64,000 bases of DNA. It comes from Carposina sasakii. Taxonomy: Eukaryota > Arthropoda > Insecta > Lepidoptera > Carposinidae. The notes below the pieces were generated by a model. That model was not told the origin of the DNA and searched no databases. It worked only from the letters and a program-made list of their open reading frames with translations. The stretch is from positions 9,424,001-9,488,000 of the forward strand of contig CP053156.1 of the NCBI GenBank assembly GCA_014607495.2. The letters run 5' to 3'. Shown piece after piece: positions 10,956-23,522 of this stretch. Each line of letters starts with the position of its first letter. Position 1 is the first letter of the stretch. The position numbers and the translations under genes were made by a program.

Positions 10956-11761
10956 GCATAGGAATCTTACTGCTTCCAAAGGCCTTTTCATGATCAGTTC
11001 AATCGAATCGAGGTCATACCGCCACCACCATCTCGTCTTATCCTACCCCAGGAGCCGCTCTGTAGCATCCAGCCAGTTGCACTGTTCGTTATCTTTCGGT
11101 GTCTAAACGACTAACATGGCCGGCCTTTTAGTCCAGTTCCTTTTTGGTAGGCGATTGGCATATGGTGTTCCTGATGCAGTCTGAGCACTTAGGTCAATCG
11201 ATAGACAGCATAAGCACACATACCAAGTAGACGTTATAAGATATAGGAAGGGAACCGTTCTAAATGAACTAGTTCTTCCAGGCACTTAAGATTCATCTTC
11301 AATATTAATAGCTGACCAATAAGAATTAATATTTTTCTGAGTCCTACTGTTCTCAGAAAAAATATCTATATATTGAATGTTCTACTGGCCTAGTAGGTAC
11401 TCAGCACATAATTATTATCTACTTCAATCCCACGTTTTGTGAATTGATTATGACTTGGCCTTCGGTTAATCAAGGAAACCACCCAAAATTGCTACTATAA
11501 ACCCGAGTAACTTTGCGATACCCGAGTACTTGAATAAGTACGCCTGAATAACAGAAGAGTTCTATATTCTACTTGCCTCAATATAACACTGCTATAGGCT
11601 GTAGCGCCACGGAATGTATTTTTTGAAACTATATTGGTCAGCTGCTAGTAAGCTTTCTCATAATAAATTACACCTTTTTGAGTAGCTTACTAAATAAGGA
11701 ATTTAGTTTGATATATGACAGTATATTATTTTGAAAGAGTAGGGGCTGGCAAAAACACTGC

Positions 11762-11985
11762 TCTATGGGTCAAATACAAACCTCAGTGAAGCCGTTTGGG
11801 GTTATTGGGGTCCAGGAGATATATTTCTGGTCCTCATACATTTTTTGGACAGCGCCTCACTATCCAGCGGGGCAACGCTGCCAAGGTCATTGCCAGCGAG
11901 GACTTGCAAGGATATTTGTAAATTTTATTTTATTTTGTCCTAGTTTTTTTTTTACTAGTTATTATTGTAAATAATTATAGATAAA
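11762..11985 (+). mobile_element. LINE 3'-end fragment nested in copy 1
   Basis: About 225 bases interrupt the match to the larger copy between 'gcaaaaacact' and 'ttttgcttga'. The insert carries 'ccagcggggcaacgctgcc' and ends 'tattgtaaataattatag' plus 'ataaataaag', a typical LINE 3' end with polyadenylation-like signal. A similar box, 'gcattaccccgccgctggac', occurs at 13985-14045. The RT domain is not included. Confidence 0.5.
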
Positions 11986-12628
11986 TAAAGGAATTTTGCT
12001 TGAATTCCATGTTGATAGATTTTTGGGAGGGTATAAAAGATTCATTTTGCCATTCTACTCATCTAAAAGAGATTTTAAAAAAAATGTCATCCGACACTTA
12101 TTTCCGGATGGGGTGTTCCTTATATATAAAGGTAGCTAACGAGGTGACTTTCAAATTGAAAAGAAATGATCCTTATTTCTGGTTTTAATTTTTAGTACAT
12201 ATAAATAAATACGGCTAGGTTCCTGAAATGGTGTAGTCAGAACTGCCTTATAGGGATACCATGGAAGTTTTATGCTAAGAAAAGTTGGAGCAAGTATTAA
12301 TTATCCTGTTAAGTTCCTTAAATTTGTTATCATAGTTTCTGAGATGATAAACATTATTCTAAACGAAAAATCGTCATATTCTTATAAAATGTAAATGATG
12401 TATGTTCTCCTGTAAAATCCGCTGGTTGTAATAAATTTCAGTTTATTTCGGTGGTTTGATAATAAATCGGTGGCGATTGAAATTTTTTAATGCACAAGAA
12501 ATAAACGTTTTTAAAAATGTGTTAACTGAATTAATATTAGCTTATTACAAAAAAGTTATAGAAAGTGGATATAAAATTTCGCCAGCGTAATTAGTCAAAA
12601 ATATGAAATTCACCCATTACTTAACTTG

Positions 12629-12840
12629 ACGCCCGCGACTCCGTCCGCGTGGACTACAGAAAAAAAAACAAAATATCGAAATTATCCGGTATAAAAACAT
12701 TTTCCCGGGATAAAAAGTAGCCTATATGTTAAGTGGGACCTGTCACAATATATTCCTGAAAACTGCATCGAAATCGCTTCAGCCGTTTCTGAGATTAGCG
12801 TGACAAACGCACAGACAAACAGACAAAAATTCAAAAAATC
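12629..12840 (+). repeat. Dispersed 'ccgtccgcgtgga' repeat, copy 2
   Basis: This is nearly the same as 3292-3530: 'gcccgcgactccgtccgcg', 'ttcccgggataaaaagtagc', 'gtgggacctgtcac', 'gccgtttctgagattagcg', then 'acgcacagacaaacagac'. It begins about 10 bases after the end of the copy-1 element. It is non-coding. Confidence 0.65.
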
Positions 12841-12929
12841 ATTGTTTTTGGTACTATTGCGTTGATAAAGGTATTATAAAATATTTTTTCTTATATATCT
12901 TCCATGTACAGACAGCGATCTGTTACATT

Positions 12930-13840
12930 TTTAATCGACTTCAAAAAAGAGAGGTTATCAATTCGTCTGTATGTTTTTTATTTTTTATGTGTGTTACTTT
13001 TCTATTTTTTTTTTATAGTTGGTCATGGTATGCTTATGGTCCCATATTTTATGTGTGAATCTTTATCCTCTTGTTCATGTAGTTTTTTTTTTCATAGTTG
13101 GTCATGGATGGAATAAGGAATCTCCTCCAAGTTGGTCCCACGTATTCTATACTACAAGGATCTAGTGATGATGGAATCTTAAAGAAATCGATGTGGCAAG
13201 TCCTCACCCTAATATTTTACACTTCCCAGGTATGCATCGTGATGATGAGGAGATTCCGTAGTTTTAGAACGTTTCATATAGAGAATTTTGGTCAGCTACA
13301 CATAATATGAAGGAAACGAGGGTCTGATGATGGAGCCGCCGAAAAACAGATAGTGGAACTTTTGAGTAACAAAATCCCCCTATGGCAGGGGGAGGCCTAC
13401 GTCCAGTAGTGGACTGCAATAGGCTTATAAGATGAAGATAATTGTGTTAAGTCGTGAAATTATATGTTGCGTTAAGCCGTGTCCGAAGTAAGATGGTTAT
13501 AGAGGAAGAGGTAAACATGAGAATAACGAGATGACGGATAATAGGGATGAATGAAAGAAGAGTACCTACATATTGCACCGACCCCAAATGATTGGGAACA
13601 GGGCAGGAAGAAGGAGTGTAATAATAAGTTGCTTATATTGTCAGACGTAAAGTTTCGAAGCCTACTCATTTCTCTCTTTTGTCATGTGGCCTATTTAATC
13701 ATTTGCTGGCATATAAATCTGACAATATTATGCCTTCTAAACTTCGTACATGGCTTAACGCAATATATATTTGCCCTATAGAAAAATTTTACTTTAGTAA
13801 GCTCGAGTTTTGGGAGGAAGTCGGTTTTTCGTTTTAAAAA
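12930..13840 (+). mobile_element. Composite of repeat fragments around LINE pieces
   Basis: The left edge 'cgacttcaaaaaagagagg' and the right edge 'gaggaagtcggtttttcg' form an imperfect inverted pair like the ends of a common lepidopteran non-autonomous element. Inside are a LINE 3' block (13098-13440, containing 'gggggaggcctacgtccag' and 'tggactgcaatagg') and a plus-strand LINE tail fragment (about 13490-13620). The open frames here are short and fall within repeat sequence. Confidence 0.45.
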
Positions 13841-14928
13841 AATTATTATTATATGTATAGATAGATAGATATAGGTAATATTAGGAATAAATATTTATTT
13901 GATTGAGTAAGATGGTAATACATATAGTTGAATAATCTTGAATCTAGAATGTATTTTCAAATAAAATATTGCTATTATAATAGCTCCCCTACCGCAGGCA
14001 ACGTGGCCAAAAGGCTGGCCGCATTACCCCGCCGCTGGACTGCGAGGCTAATATTTTAAAAATGAAATCTTTTCAAAATATTTCTTCCAGTATATTGAAA
14101 TAATGATATTGTAATATTAATCTGTAGATAAGTAGTTTCAAATAACTTTTGTGAATAAACTATTTTCATTAGTTGAGTTCCGAAACTGAAGCGGTGTTTC
14201 GATCGGAAGGTTAACCGCACGAGTTCAATCACCAAAATCCAATATAACTTTATTATTTATTTCACTACTGTATTTAACAGTTTGAATAACCGAAAAGGCT
14301 ACCTGATGAAAGGTGGGTGTGAAATTTTCTTCTTCTGCCCAACCTCTTTGGGAGATAATGGGCGTGACTATATGTATGTATGAATAACCGAAAACCTTAC
14401 ATAAAGATGCTTCAAGTTACACTGCTATTCTAGCGTTACCTACTTTCGCGAAACTCGTCTATCACATCGTATATTGACTGTTAAAATATTTACTAGTTCG
14501 TAAAGTTTTCACATTATGTTATAATAAACTCCACTCATAACTTTAAGTGAAGTAATTATTATTTTATGAAACAAAAAGGTCAACATCGGACGATAAAAGT
14601 CTTGATAAGCATTTTATGTCAGTTTTCATTTTAATTAGCTCAAAAAGCCGTACCTAAAATGTATATTACAACCTCAGAATACGAAAACGATGTTTTATAG
14701 CTTTTATAAAATTACAAACTTTACCAAACAAACAGTCAGGCCGCATCTTGCTTTACATCAGGTACGATGGCGGTCAAATGTTTGCCTATCTAATTGTAAA
14801 AAAAGTTTCATACTAACGAGCATTTTAACCTATTTTTTATATACGGGTTTTCCTCTATGAGAACCGCTATTTTGCCTCCGCTGGGATCAATCACTTAGTA
14901 AGAATTCCGTGAAAAATATACAGGGTGA
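13841..14928. other. Non-coding stretch with small repeat pieces
   Basis: No gene is seen. At 13985-14045 there is a GC-rich box ('gccgctggactgcgagg') like that in the LINE fragment at 11762. At about 14310-14385 a repeat piece carries 'cccaacctctttgggag', and at 14735-14800 'ggccgcatcttgctttacat', the reverse of a LINE tail also found at 32820-32870. The rest is AT-rich without recognisable content. Confidence 0.45.
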
Positions 14929-15242
14929 AAGTGATAGCCAGGCATGAGGCTAAAGTCGACATATCAATATTATATGCCGTCTTCAGACCATGATTCTGAG
15001 GCGAAAACCACTGAATTTTTTTTACAGAAAAACTATATGTTCTGACTTTTTTTTATTTTTTTTTTCAGGAAAAAACTAGTGTGGTCAAGACAAGATCGCC
15101 TTATACAATTGGCGCGGAATGCAAACATTGCGGATAATTAAAATTAAAAATGCATTTCCTGCGAGTAATAAAACTGTCGTATAACTCAAAACAATGGTAC
15201 TTGTTCAGTATTTCAGTATTTGCCTGGCTGTCACACCTTGCA
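14929..15242. mobile_element. MITE with 'acagggtg' ends
   Basis: The left end 'acagggtgaaagtgatagcc' pairs with the right end 'gcctggctgtcacaccttg'. Internal blocks 'acaattggcgcggaatgcaa' and 'cctgcgagtaataa' recur in diverged form at about 19690-19842, which ends 'gcccggctgtcactcacacc'. A small non-autonomous DNA transposon is likely. Confidence 0.55.
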
Positions 15243-16754
15243 TTGAGTAGTCTAAGAGAGGGCAGACAATGGAGGCATGATAACTAATCATTGATTAGGG
15301 TTCCAATTGTTACCGTTTGACTACAGCACACTATTAAAATTATCGTTTGTGTCCATAAAGAAAATCCGAACTACACGCATCTTTAGAATCTATAAAAAAT
15401 TTACCCGAAATTCAGTCAGTTTCCTGCAAGGAACCGGTATTCAATGTAAATTAACATAGTAAATAATTTAGATCGTACGTTTAGCAAAAGCCGATAAAAC
15501 CGGCAGTTTGTACTGATTTATATATGTGCTGTTCTAAATCTTGTTTTGATCGAATAAATCAAAGCTTTAGAAGAAAACAAGAACGCTGATTGCCCTGCAA
15601 AATATAACGCTTGATGTTTCTTGTTAAATCCAATGAAAATAATCTAGTTACGATGTACGTTGACCTAAAATATCTCGTATAATTCCATAACTCCTAAAAT
15701 GCCCTCGGACATTTTATTAAATGTGCATATTTAACGCTATTTTAACATACTATACTATCTACAGAGATTTAACTTCAGAAATAGAAATTTAACATATCTA
15801 TGCACGGACTGGCAACCACCCACGACTTCTTTCCACGCAATCTTTTCTCGCTGAATTTTTCGAAAATCCTTTCTCATCGGATGCTTACGTCGTACTACTC
15901 TCTCATAGTTTCAGCTCTATCAGCAGTTCTGTACGTTGATCCGTCAGTCATTCAAGTCAAAGCATTTTATATCAAAAGATAATAACTAAGTACATATTTT
16001 CTTTCTTTTCTCTGAGTAAACACGAGTATATACGTTGTACTGCAATATCTTACAGAGAGCATAATTACATTGCCCGCCAGGGGTCCCCGGGCGTCTGACC
16101 GCTCCCCACAAATACATTTCTAATGTCCACTGCACTTAGCTGTACTATACCTACTTATAACAATATATACCTACTGCATAATTCTTTTACTTAATGGGCT
16201 TAAAACTTTCTTACTTGTTTATGTTTAGTTTCATTCGTTTTTATAGACTTTGCTGGGGCGATATTTTACAATCGAAACTCATCTTATCACTAATCTTATA
16301 TTATAATTGAATTCAAACATATTTTCATAATATTTAATTTTATTCCACACTTCGTCGGTCATCATACCCGCTTCTTTGACTGTACTTTCCCTTTGAAATT
16401 GCTACTTAGGGGTTTCATTAGAATTTTGATTGTTTCTCGATGCAAATTCCTTTGTACCCCATTCCTTTGATACACCCGAATTTACAACTTCATTAGACTT
16501 ATATTGCCGGTTATTAACCGCTATAGATCGTGCTGTCCATGGACGATTACCATCGGAGGCTGGTGGGCATGCAATTCAAACATTTTTTTTTTTCGTTATT
16601 TTCATATGAACCTGATATTTGAAAATTGCACTTTTTTGAGGTGTTTGAAGACAATGTTATGTTTTTATACCATATTTTTTATTTAAAAAAAACATATTTT
16701 TAATAATCATATAATTTTATCATCCACACCAAATTTCGATTGGTCAATAACTTT
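15243..16754. other. No recognisable feature
   Basis: AT-rich sequence with only short chance open frames. A T-run near 16580 and a GC-richer patch at about 16070-16110 ('gggtccccgggcgtctgacc') stand out but match nothing I recognise. Confidence 0.4.
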
Positions 16755-16967
16755 TCAAGCTAGAATGCCCCGTCTTCGTTTGAAATAAAATTGACGAGAT
16801 TCGAGGCAGTACTTATCACCTGGTGTGTTGATTACCATGAATGATCTCTTACGTGGTCTACCACGGTTAGGATACGCTGACATTTTTTCGGAGCTTAGCC
16901 AAGCTTCTTCGATTAAACGTTTTCTACCCCAGGATCTGCAATTATTACAGCCTTTGTACCGTTCTAA
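16755..16967 (-). pseudogene. Coding-like fragment with AT-hook-like motif, unrecognised
   Basis: The minus strand is open for 70 codons from 16967 to a stop at 16755-16757. The peptide contains 'NNCRSWGRKRLIEEAW', 'NRGRPRKRSFMVINTPGD' and a basic end 'FKRRRGILA'. GRPRKR resembles the core of an AT-hook DNA-binding motif. Just upstream is an in-frame TAG, itself preceded by QYEDSEVE in the same frame. Either this is a decayed gene or transposon protein, or the TAG falls in a splice acceptor. The composition looks more protein-like than other short frames in the desert. I could not assign a family. Confidence 0.3.
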
Positions 16968-16970
16968 CTA

Positions 16971-18324
16971 TTCGACTTCACTGTCCTCATATTGAAAATA
17001 ATGCGAATTTTGCCGACGATATACTAACGAACAATAAAAATTCGATTTTTTGACGGACTTAATCCTTAATTTTATAAATGGGAAAGATTTAAAGAATAAA
17101 TGGGTGATTATGGGTGTAAATGTTTGTTATGTCTTTACTCTGAGAGGGTTTATTGAGCGAATTGTTTAGGTACATTACCACATTATTACTGTCTGGTTTA
17201 GCACCTAATCTATTTTCTATCATGGTAAACATAATATTATGTCCTGTACAGGGCATCACCAGAATACATCAGCTGCATCTCTTTCCGTGCATGTCGTAAG
17301 AGTAGACTAACGAATTCGCTAGCAACTTCTAACTGATCAATAACATCTGACCCTGCTAAGCTAAACGCAACGTGGCTATATCTCCTTTATGATCCTGCAC
17401 AGCCGCGTGTATATGTATATATGTAAACATAATAGGTACATTACTTTGAAAAATTACGACTATTTTGTATTTTCATGTGTTTGACTTGACCAACCTTCAT
17501 AAAGAAATTATGGGGGTCGCGTACCTATATTAAAAGACTTTTTAATTACACCATTGAGGAAAGCTGTTATGGAGGCTTTCAGTCAATCTGTCAATCAGTC
17601 AGTGGGTGGATGTATTTGTTTAACGGATTTCAATTACATTTTTTAATTAAAAAAATTTCTCTCTACATTTTCTTTGTCATAAACTTTATTTGTGAAAACT
17701 TTACTGTGTACAATAAAACTAATATAATATAAAATATTTTTTAACTGGAATGGCTTCCAGTATTTATTGATTCTTATTATAAAACTGAAAGAAATAAAAA
17801 ATATACCTATACGAGTATCAGGCATAGGAGTTATTCTAGCCTTCATATCTACCAACTACCTTTAGGTATGACATATTCTAACACAGTTATAAGCTGGAAC
17901 TCTACCGTTACCTGATTTCGTTATTTAGTTATCAAATTGTCGATATTTTCGGAATACCTAGATGTATCCAACATACTAAATGGAAATTAAATCTAGCATA
18001 GACGTATTATGCAGGTAGGGTCTATAGAACTTGTCAGGTACATTTACTATGCGTTATCAGTTTACAGGTACTAGAAAAGAACTATAAGATCTTATTGGGT
18101 CGAATTCTAGAGTGCGTTTCGTTAAATTTTGCTGGCAAAAATCAAGTATAAGGAGATTGTAACTTTACGCGCGGTTTAATGGTAGCAGGTATACGCCTAT
18201 AACTCATACACTCACAATAAAAAAAAAACTTAGTTCCGAAATAAAGCCTATGTAGTTATTCTATAAAACAGGCTCTATTATCATTATTATTATTATTGAT
18301 TTCGTTGCAGATTATTTTACCTGT
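16971..18324. other. Non-coding stretch with one repeat piece
   Basis: No gene is seen. At about 17225-17410 lies a repeat containing 'aatacatcagctgcatc' and 'gtcgtaagagtagac', which recurs at 24690-24760 and, reversed, at 38940-39100. A (TTA)n run sits at about 18280-18297. Confidence 0.45.
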
Positions 18325-18537
18325 TTCCAAAATTTGGTACTCAAAATCACTTACTTATTTATTTTTACAGATAGTATGGAGATTTCCTAAACAACTCCGG
18401 AATGTTCATACAATGTTGAAATATAAAGATGTGATTTCGAGTCTTACGTTCTGGGAATAGGTTCTCTATTTGTAGACTATTTTCATAGTATTTGGCTTAA
18501 CATAACCTTTCACCTTGTTATACCCTGTATAAATAAA
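18325..18537. mobile_element. MITE fragment related to 19220-19488
   Basis: This shares 'agtatggaga', 'cctaaacaactc', 'gtgatttcgagtctta', 'tgggaataggttct' and an end 'ttataccctgtata' with the MITE at 19220-19488. The outer left inverted repeat is missing, so it is a 5'-truncated or diverged copy. Confidence 0.55.
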
Positions 18538-19219
18538 AAAATTGGACTGTCGTCTATCTATAATATTAAAATATCCGCTTATTACTAAATGTATATGGAT
18601 GTACCTATGTACTCGTACTTACTCACACGGTACATATACCAAAATGATTTTTTTTACATATTTTTGTCTGACTGTCTGTGTTTTTTTTGGACCGATATTA
18701 ACGGGACTTATAAGGACTAACTTACGCTACTTTTAATACCGATTCTATAGAGGTTTATATTTGATAGTTCTACGTCTGAACAAAAATTTTAACTATACGA
18801 TGAAAAAGATTTTTAATTATACTTGAGTAATTTAATTTAATTATAATTATTTTATTCTTTATGCTGACGAGTGCATATATTCGAGGGCTGACTCGATGTC
18901 AGTGTTAGCAGAATTAGAACGGAGGAAATTAATCAATTTCATTTCAGGCGTCACATATCACAACAGCTGATATTTTATCGAAGTAATATAGGTATATCAC
19001 ATGCGATCGGTGGGCGTAAATGATTGATAACGTTACCTACTCACGTTAATTTGAGTAGTTTTGTCGAAATTATTCCATTCTACGTTATTAAAATTCTTAT
19101 TGGTCCTCCACGGCGGCGCGGCGGCGAGATGAAAGTAACTAAATAAAAAACATAATAACTTGTTGTCTGACATACTTATTGTTAACACATACATACATCC
19201 CATGTAAGTGACAGCTAGA

Positions 19220-19488
19220 TATACAGGATGTAACAAAAAGGGTATGTTAAGCGAAAAGCTATTAAAATAGCCCACAATACAAAACCTATTCCCAAAATTC
19301 GAGAGTCGAAATCAAATGTTTATTTTTCTAGTTAGTATGGAGAATTCCTAAACAACTCGGGAATGTTTCATACAATCTTAAAAAATAAACATGTGATTTC
19401 GAGTCTTAAATTTTGGGAATAGGTTCTTTACATTGGGCTATATTCATAGCTTTTCGCTTAACATACCCTTTTTGTTACACCCTGTATA
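19220..19488. mobile_element. Palindromic MITE with long terminal inverted repeats
   Basis: The left end 'acaggatgtaacaaaaaggg' and right end 'ccctttttgttacaccctgt' are near-perfect inverted repeats. The pairing continues inward through 'tatgttaagcgaaaagct' and 'agcttttcgcttaacata', and then 'cctattcccaaaatt' with 'aattttgggaatagg'. Flanking 'ta' bases would fit a TA target duplication. It is about 270 bases long with no coding capacity. Confidence 0.75.
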
Positions 19489-20437
19489 TTGATATGCTGA
19501 CTATGATTTCCAGGTGAAATCCACAAAAAATTTTCGCAGGAAAAATTCCAAATATTCCAATTTTTTTCAAAAAGGATGATTTTCAAAAAAATAGTTGCAC
19601 TCCAGTAATTTCAAATAACTGATCAACCCTAATACAGAGTCACACAAGTGATACAATACAATACCAATAAATAAGCCTATTTATCACAGTACCGCCCGAT
19701 ATAATTGGCGCACAAAGTAAACATTGCATTAATCAAATAAAAAATTGATTCCTGAAAGTACCTAATTACCCTGTCGTATTAGTAGGTACTTATTCAGCAT
19801 TGGAGTATATGCCCGGCTGTCACTCACACCCTGTATATCATAGAGTCATGATTTTATCTATACATTTCACTTTTGATGCTCTGAAAGGAAATGATTTAAT
19901 GCGAATTTCAATATCAAAGTTTTCATTAATATGATGACATCGTGGTTTATAATTTTCAGCATAACCTGCATTTACATGTTAACGGAATATTGATGAAAAT
20001 TATTGAGTTTTCACGGGTACGCAAAAGTATATTTTATGGAAAATCTTTTGAAATGTAAATACTTCCTCGGTCCAAAAGAATTGCCTGAAAGCTGAAAGTG
20101 CAATCAAAATCATGGAACGATATGCTTACGACTAGATACTGATCCTATATCAAACCATAATATGTGAAGTACCTAGAGACGGAATAACATTAGGTACTCT
20201 TAATTAACATTTTACTAGTAATTAACATCACACTATAAAGAAAAACAAGTACTTCCACTTAATAAAGGATTACTTTGCTAACTATTTTCATTATAAAGAT
20301 TTTTAAAATATAGAACTATAAAATAACTCAACCATAGAATAAGATAAAGTTTTGGAGAATTCATCATTAGGAATTTACTTAGTAATAAATAAGTAACTGA
20401 TAAAGTAGTTACTTTTTTATAGATACGGGTGTAAATC
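19489..20437. other. Non-coding, includes a second MITE relic
   Basis: About 19690-19842 matches the right half of the MITE at 14929-15242 and ends 'acaccctgtatat', directly downstream of the MITE at 19220. The two families share the terminal word 'accctgtat'. The rest is AT-rich with nothing recognisable. Confidence 0.4.
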
Positions 20438-20546
20438 TACAGTCCGTTTCATAGAATAACTCCTATGCTTGATTTTGGAGGAAACATTTTTTGTATGCAG
20501 TAACTAGCGCCATCCTTCTTTGGAACTATTCTATGAAACGGACAAC
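20438..20546. mobile_element. Short fold-back MITE
   Basis: 'gtccgtttcatagaataact' at the left pairs with 'gaactattctatgaaacgga' at the right, with about 60 bases between. A partial repeat of the interior ('tagtaactagtaccatc') follows at about 20552. It is non-coding. Confidence 0.7.
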
Positions 20547-23522
20547 ACCCTGGTAGTAACTAGTACCATCATTCAATGGAACTATTCTTATTCTTTATTG
20601 TACACAAATATATAAAAAATTCAACTAGTCTCAATACACAGAAGAAATGTACAATGACATCCTTATCTCTTCGATAGATTTCTTTCAGCTAACCAAGCAA
20701 GAGTGAGAAAAACAGAAGCAAAGAAAGAGCTATTATATATAAAAACATTCTTATATATAAACCTTTAGATTTATATATTATATATAAACCTTTAGAATGA
20801 ATTATTATTATAAAGAAAATATTTGGTAAAAATATTAGTAGCTGTTTCACGTTTAGCTAATCACATATAGTGTGGATGCAAATTGTTAGTATCCAAAGAA
20901 AGATCCAGTTATTTTCAGCCAGTGGCATGATACTAAGGTACTATATAAACTAGTATATAGGACGCTGTCTGAAAGCATCCCCCATCGAGAACCAGCACGA
21001 GACCGATATGTATTGATACTCATAATCGAATTTACATAGAATAGTAGGTAAATATTTGGTGATCGAATTTACGGATAAATAAATAAATTTGGAGTGTTTT
21101 ATTATGGATAAATAGAATAGATTTACTAATTTCCTAGGTAATATTGACAATATGGTGATGATTTGTTATGCGTAACTCCAGGGATTTTGTCCAAGCCAAA
21201 ACACTAAAAGTACTGTATTGTGCTATTGTGCGAAGTAACTTAAACAAGATATGAGACCTAAAGTAAAACAGAGGAGGTTCATCAAGTAAAGCATAATTGT
21301 TTCTGGTACTGTTACTGCCCTGCTCTACTTTCTATTATGGAAAAACGCTCCGATCCAACCCTATATTTTCCTTGCCACAGGCAGAACTCCTATATAAATA
21401 AATTTGGAGTGTTTTATAGACGGACCATATGGATCCTTTTTCAAATAGTCTTGTATTTTAATTGACCTAAATTATGTGTGAATAGCCGCGAGATAAGAAA
21501 CTATTTTTTTAAAAACAATTTGTAATTGTGTTGTGTAATATTTTTGTGCGCATTTGCGGAGACTAATTTCCTATGTTATTACTGATGTAGCTGTTGGTCT
21601 TCCTATACCAAATAAATAAATAAATATATATATGGTATATACCAAAATAACGTATTTTTAATTTTGTTTTCGGTCAATCTGTTTGTTACAGCTAATCTCT
21701 GTAACGGCTGGACTGATTTTGACGAGACTTTCACTGGCAGATAGCTGATGTAATGAGAATTTATGAGAAGTAACATTATTGCTGAAATTGAGAAATAGCG
21801 TGAATTTTATAGTTCACGCAGATGAAGTCGCGGGCAGCCACCAGTGCAAAATATACGCAGTAGGTAGGTACTTACTATTAGCACTACTAAATAGGCAGAT
21901 AATAATGTTCCAGGTTGAAACTATCTAAGCTTCTAGCTTATATTTTGACCAATGAATCCGCCTTCCTATTCAATATGGTAACACGGTCAGCATTTTGGAC
22001 CTACTACCTGAGAATGGAAATCTGTCTGAAAAGCCATGATTGATGAACCGACCTCCATTAAACTTTATTTACTTTATATCGATTAATTTAATATCGAATT
22101 GGGACAATGTGAGTTAATTAAAATAACAAATGAATGTATCATATTTAAATATAATATGTCGCATCCAATACAGAACCTAACGATTAATTATTATTGACTC
22201 ATGTGGCAGATAACTGATGGAATGTGTTACGTATAAATAAATTAATATATTGCTAATAAGAATGAAAGAAAATGTCATTACACTTACGTAATTGCTTACA
22301 AAAAACGTGACAAGAGTTACCTACAGGTTATAATGTAGATGTAAACAAGTAAATACATAGTAAATAATAGTAAATGAAAATACCTATCCGATCTCTGTAT
22401 ACTTATAATAGTTAATTGTCTAAAACTAAGATGGCTTGTTCCCAAAGGTCCACGACTTGATATTTGATTAGATGAAATAGTGAGCGTGTAGACTCGGACC
22501 TACTTAAAACAAAATATCCTTAAAATGTTATAAAACTATGTCCTTCATGTTAACAACAGAACGAACTAAAAACTGCAGAATATGTATAATTTGTCTGAAA
22601 CTAATTATGCCACCAAAATTACAATTAAGTATGGTAAGTGCGTTTCCAGTCTGTTATGGAAACTCTATGTAAGTATGTCCTTAATGTCTCTATTCGGTAT
22701 TATCTAATGTTATTTCGTTCTTAAATATTGTGGCAAATAGGTACCAATATAAATAAGTAAATAATAGCTTTACTAGCTTAGAATAGAATATTTATGTTGA
22801 ATTATGTATTAGGAATCCTGTGGGAAATTGAGCCAATGGATTACGGAACAATATGAAAAGATAGAAAGATATTTCTATTTATTTTATTGGTATTTGGTAC
22901 AAGTATGTACCAAAGGTATTTTATTGTAGATTATCTAAGCAATTATACTCAATGTTTGCTTTTCTACGTGCGCAAATCTATTTATTAGCCAGTCCAGTCT
23001 GATTATCATCGGAAAGCTTTTAATTTCTACTTTAACTTTCGGTAATCGAAAGGGTTTACATACGAAAGCTAGGTTAAACAAAGATGAAAATAATCACTAT
23101 ACGCCAGAGTCCGAATTAGAATCGAACGAGAGGTTCCTATACCTACCCACAATCAGGTACGAAAATAGTCATTGTTTAAACCACAATGTTTACCACACGT
23201 CAAAGCAGACTTTATTTCGAGTTCATCAACAAACTTGTATAGGGAGTAGACATGGGTCGTACTTGACGATTTGCATTCCAGGGCTTCAAAGTACGTCCAT
23301 CAATTCGTACCAGGGCTAAAAACCAGGTACTTTGAAGTATATTTTTACTACGTAGGAAATTGATCCTTATCGTGACTGTAATAAGGAACATTATAGCGAT
23401 TGGACAGCGAAATGATTATTTAAATACTTCATTCTCTTGTGTACCATACTTGTAGGAAGTTTTAATTACATTATGTATGTATGTACTAAAAAAGAGTTTC
23501 ACAGTGCACAGCACGTCCACGA
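20547..23522. other. AT-rich stretch with one dispersed repeat
   Basis: No gene is seen. About 21640-21850 is a common lepidopteran repeat ('gttttcggtcaatctgtttg', 'acggctggactgattttgac', 'actttcactggcagatagc', ending 'gaagtcgcgggcagc'). Two small 'aataaatttggagtgtttta' duplicates lie at about 21079 and 21396. The remainder shows nothing recognisable. Confidence 0.45.

Larger units (their letters stand above)
10625..12620 (+). mobile_element. Large non-autonomous element, copy 1 (partner of 25233-30310)
   Basis: The sequence from 'ggagacaaaacaacagacac' to 'agtaactttgcgat' (about 10635-11520) aligns with 26280-27160. The part from about 11990 to 12620 aligns with scattered blocks of the right half of the larger copy, ending at 'gaaattcaccc', which matches the terminal inverted repeat there. 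The outer left arm (25233-26275) is absent. Relative to the larger copy, the left part has frequent 1-4 base deletions and few substitutions. A LINE 3' fragment (11762-11985) and a TA microsatellite (10898-10948) are nested. No protein is encoded. Confidence 0.6.
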
